A DNA stretch of 64,000 nt, from assembly GCF_901709675.1 (NCBI RefSeq), contig NC_051107.1:5026001-5090000 (forward strand), given 5' to 3'. This document shows positions 59,791 through 64,000 of the stretch, one piece after another. This DNA is from Syngnathus acus (lineage: Eukaryota; Chordata; Actinopteri; Syngnathiformes; Syngnathidae). The position numbers and the translations under genes were made by a program. The notes under the pieces are model-generated. The model did not search any database. It saw nothing but the letters and a program-made list of their open reading frames with translations, and was not told the DNA's origin. Numbering within the stretch: position 1 is the first letter of the stretch; every line of letters starts with the position of its first letter.

Positions 59791-62700
59791 ATATATCTGG
59801 CCTGCGAATATATTGAGGAAAGCAAAAGTTTAAACGCTTTTGCGGCCTCCTTTCGACACCTGCCTTGTGTCAGAATAAATGAGACCCTGCCAGGAGTCTG
59901 CGTCTCCTCAATGGGACATTAATCTGCTACTAGTGAGTGGGGCTGTGGATGCTGGTCTAAGCAGGCACTGATATATGGCGGCTTTTAAACCAAGCACCGC
60001 TACTGCCAACGGACGATGTGGAGTTCATCCAGTCGACAATATGAAAGCAGAATCCAATGGAAAAAAGATTTGAATGGAACTGTGTTTTGCTTTCATAGCC
60101 AGGCAACTCAAAAAAATATCCCAAGAATGAGCAGAAGCCACAAAGACGGTTATGAATGCCATTCTGACGTTAAGTCCAAGATATGGTGGAAAAGTGAAAA
60201 TCCTCATGAGTGACGTACTTCCTGCTAAAGCCAGAAAAAAAGGGACGCAGATGTCAAACCACACAAAGAAAACATGTTCCCTATCATACCTTACATGGAA
60301 GCGCACAGACTCGGCCAATTGCAAACACGACAAACCCATAAAAAAAAGTCATTTGCACAAAAAGGAAATATTTGTTTCAATTGCTCCAAAATATCATCAA
60401 TCTTTATCTCTGGACTCGTCACTAAATCACATGGTGGAATGCCATTTTTTTTTTTTTTGGTGCTGCGAGGCTGCTTTTCAAGGGTATTACATGACAAGGT
60501 ATTTTTCAAAATAAGGGGGCTGCATTCCTTGAGAGAGATAGGAGGGGATTAAGGCCCGGGATGGGGGGGGGGCGAGCAAGACGACCGGACCGAGAGGCTC
60601 GATTACTCACACTGGATGTAGCCAGCGACTCCCATGATGCTGTTTGGAACTTGTACCAAGAATAATGACAAATAGAAAAATCGTTTGTCACTATGTGGAT
60701 AAAAGTGGCCGTGATGGAATTAAAACAAATACCAGCAGATTTCTCCTCCGAAAGTCCTGACCCGTGATGCATGCCATTCCCATCTATTCCCGTCATAGCA
60801 CAATAGCCACTATCTAGTAAAAACACTGCAGCCAAAAAAAAAGAATTAAATGGCCCGATAAGTTCTTTGAATGACATTGAAGTCAGTAAAACTGGCAGTG
60901 AGACACTGGGAGGGAATTTAATAGAGGAAAAGTGATGCTTGGAATGGAAATACTGCACGAGTCAGCAAAAAATGACTTTTCCAAGTCTAGCTCAGCTGAC
61001 CTGGTTGGACAAGCGAGAAGTAAAAAGTCACTGTGTTGAAACAGCACATCCGGTTTTTGTCAAGTAAACTTCTTCATCCAGAAAATAAATTCCAGGCGTG
61101 TCATAGCTAAGTTTTTTTTTTTTCGTGCGTGCTAATATTCGTCTACAGCCTATTAAGACCACGCAATCATCTTTGAATCCCATTAGCACCATGTGGTATT
61201 TACCATTAAATCGACGAGTCAATTTTAGAGGTTAATATATGTGTGGTATTTAAGCCTCCTAATTCCTAAATTTATTGGAATAACACATATCTCAGACAGC
61301 CGTGAAATTGTAAATAATTGAGGGAGGCCGCTCGGCTCTACCGAGATTGTTGCCGCCGCTTTTTTTTTAGCTGATGGCATAAATGGAAATTTGGTTGGCA
61401 AAGGGAATATATTTAAAAGGGCAGCTATGCCCCGCCCCCTCCGAGCATTTCTTTTTAATAAAGCCAATAAAAGAGTTGTTTTAGGTGATTAAAGACAAGG
61501 TCAGCCATCTTGTATTCACCTCAAGACACTCATATATTTCCAATCGCCTTTACGTGACATGTACCATCTTTAATCCGAGCTATCCGTCTAAATGCGGGGG
61601 GGGGGGATAATTAATCCTTGCTCCTGTTCTGGTAAGACGTCACGCTTAATTTGTGTACAAGAGGTGCCCGGTAAACACGCTTTGACCCGGTTCAGCGGCT
61701 GAAGAGCTCTCAGTTTGTATTGTATTTACTAATCTTTGTTTTTGATTTAAGCGCATGTCCATTGCTTCTTGAAAATATGAGTAGACAGAAGCATTCAAGC
61801 CATCATATGAATCAGCCTTTCGTTTAATAAGCACCATTTGGCTGTCACCTCGGTGGCTACAGCGCTGCTCCATTACAGTAAAGCCCCTGCGGTCCAGGGC
61901 TTGGGTTATTCAATAAAACCTGACTGAGTGTTATTTCCAATCACCACTGGCAAGGCTCTGATGAGGTAAAAAGATCTCCCATGCCAACCTCGGCCTTTTT
62001 TTGAGCAGGGCTGTCTGATTAAAATGGTTTTCTCAAGCTTTTTTGTTAGCCTTGTGCCCTCGCCTGACACGAGAATAGAATGTGGGGGAGAGAAAATACA
62101 AATGACCCTATAGAACACGTTAAAAAAGAAAAGTCAACAGTGGTCCGCGGGCCTCTAGTGGTCCGTGGCGGTATTGCAGGCGGTCCACACTTGATTTATT
62201 TTCCAGCTAATTTTGTGAACCATCCAAATTATGTTTGGGCAATAAACCAACAAAAACATCAAACGTCACCTAAGACCCTCTTACGATCCTAATTGGGTCT
62301 TCAAAAAATATGATAACGTTCGTCACGATAGCGTCGTATTTGTTTAAGTTGTTGAAACAAAGACAAAGCGCAAAAAGAGAGTCCAAAAAAAAAAAAATGC
62401 TCTCATTTTTTTGAAGTTCTTCCAACGCACACAAGCAGATTTCGTAGTCCGCTTCATGCGCATATCCATTTAAGGTGATTGTTTTTATGTGTATGATGTC
62501 ACCCCTCGCCGCCGTTGGACAAATCTCACACGTTGTGGCCGCCGTCCAACATGTCGTTCACACTCGCACACACAAGATACACAACCCGCGTAAGCCACCA
62601 GCATAAATCCAGCAAGCCTATTAGTGACCCACACACTGGCCCGTCTGTCCCTAACCCCTCCGGTAGGCGGTTAACCTTGCTCGTGTAAACACATGACCTC

Positions 62701-63352
62701 ACTGATCATGTGTTTACACTCAAAAGGTATTTTTGCCAACATTGTAACTAGTTGTTTTTGTTTTCTTTCATGGGAATGGGCAAAAAAAAAGTTTGGGCAG
62801 GTTTGATAAAAATAATAAAAAAGTGAGAATTTAAAAAAAAAAAAAAAAAGGTGGTGAAGGTGAGGAATGGAGCAAGTTTCGATGGCCGTGCACGTCTGCA
62901 GTCCCGCTGGGAGGATGCAATAGGAAAGCACAAGGCCAATCAGCTAACAGGCACATTTCCTGTGCTTGTTTTATCAGATGAGAAGAAACCCAAAGGCAAA
63001 AAAAAAAGTACATTTCTCCCAATAACCTGCTCTGGCGAATCAACGAAAAAAAAAAACACGCTGAGGGTAATGTCTTAGCACGAGAGGTGTGACAGTAGTG
63101 ATGTGGGCCTCCTCTTAAAATCTCAAATAACAGGATTTATGTATCACAAACCTCTGCAAAGCTCTTCGGGTGTATTTTCCACAACTTAACTTAAACACGG
63201 TCTAATGTTTCACTCGCAATTAGCCGCTTTCAACTTGTTAGCCAGTGAAGAGTTAAAATTTCTTTTTCCTAGTCCAGATCTGTCTGTGGGTCCAAAACAG
63301 TGTGGTTCTGGTTGCAGAACATTCAAGTGACATGCTATCCAATTACCGAGAA

Positions 63353-63382
<30 letters not shown>
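63353..63382. repeat. 30-base poly-G tract
   Basis: Uninterrupted run of G. Length in the assembly is likely approximate. Confidence 0.9.
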
Positions 63383-63383
<1 letters not shown>

Positions 63384-64000
63384 TAAGCCGCAGACCCCAT
63401 AAGCTTCTTGTCAAATCAAAATAACAAACCTCCCTTAAAATGCATTTATACATTGTAACAATTTTAAAAATATTCTTCCCCAATCAATATTGCTATTTAA
63501 TATTATTTTTACTAGGTTTTTTTTAGACAATAAATTATTCTGTGCTAAAATATTTTTATGTATATATATTATGTATAATTTATATATTTTACTGCTTTTA
63601 GGTCGTGACCTAAAAAAAGCTGCGTTACAAGCTACAATAGCATGAAACAGACAACACCTGTTGCTCAACCTAACACTGAATTCATAAACATTCCATACCA
63701 TGATGAAAAAAACAAAGGCAGATTGAAAATGAGCACAGAAAGCAGGTGAAAGGTTAAAAAGGGTAGAAGACAGGAAACATAGCTGACATAGTTTCACTGG
63801 TCCATAATGAGAAGAAAGCAGGATAATGGTGCTGCTGGCACCTGCTGCGAGGAAACAATGTATGTTTGGCTGGCTGGAATTTTGGGAAGAACATATTGTA
63901 CATGAAAAATTTATTTTCCATCCTATTCCACTTCAGTTGGCAGCTCGCTGGTGCTAAGAACCGGCCGGATTCCTTCTTTGGAACTTGATACTCTGCAGGA

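Larger units (their letters stand above)
54800..64000. other. cald1 5' flank/5' introns and intergenic DNA
   Basis: No coding exon is recognisable over about 9.2 kb on either strand. It contains a CArG box (58724-58733), a palindromic short repeat (58288-58358), microsatellites, an AT-rich block (59640-59790) and a 30-base poly-G tract. Upstream untranslated exons of cald1 probably lie here but cannot be defined. Confidence 0.45.

Overview
The window is nuclear DNA from a ray-finned (teleost) fish. The evidence is vertebrate neuronal and muscle genes split into many short exons by compact GT-AG introns, no bacterial-type operons, abundant microsatellites, and LINE- and tRNA-related repeats of teleost type. 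I cannot fix the species. A short palindromic repeat (ACTCATTCACTGCCA type) hints at a syngnathid-like fish, but that is only a weak impression.

Layout from left to right. (1) 1-3921, minus strand: the 5' two thirds of a contactin-1 gene (signal peptide, six Ig domains, first FNIII domains); its 3' end lies off the left edge. (2) 6187-13907, minus strand: a complete NrCAM gene. Its 28 recognisable coding exons join in frame to about 1297 residues. Untranslated exons run up to about 21.25 kb. (3) 22956-25660, minus strand: PNPLA8 (calcium-independent phospholipase A2 gamma), with a probable 5' exon near 26.44 kb. NRCAM and PNPLA8 are also neighbours in human (7q31), so this is conserved synteny. 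(4) 25836-26318, plus strand: an intronless AKAP14/AKAP28-domain gene lying antisense inside PNPLA8 intron 1. A 5'-truncated second copy follows at 27227-27616.

(5) 24936-45317 is the most unusual part: a very large imperfect palindrome. The left arm (about 11 kb) runs from PNPLA8 coding sequence to a GC-rich centre at about 36.0-36.75 kb. The right arm (about 8.6 kb) runs back out in inverted orientation to a second, truncated PNPLA8 5' exon (44608-45423). The arms carry matching minisatellites, splice-signal-bearing micro-repeats, tRNA-like promoter modules and a LINE-like 3' end. The right arm lacks the AKAP14-like pair and PNPLA8 exon 1. The centre is an array of about ten near-perfect 19-bp-stem hairpins. 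Each contains two opposed GC boxes.

(6) 46925-54789, minus strand: a complete non-muscle-type caldesmon gene (CALD1), 15 coding exons, 586 residues, all in frame, with a long 3'UTR to about 45.57 kb. (7) 54.8-64 kb: no coding exon recognised. It is probably 5' introns or promoter of caldesmon plus intergenic DNA, and it contains a perfect CArG box and several simple repeats.

The genes do not form one pathway. Contactin-1 and NrCAM are axonal adhesion partners, PNPLA8 is an organellar lipase, AKAP28 proteins anchor PKA in cilia, and caldesmon regulates actomyosin. The arms hold no convincing protein gene. They could be a source of long inverted-repeat (hairpin) RNA, but that is inference.
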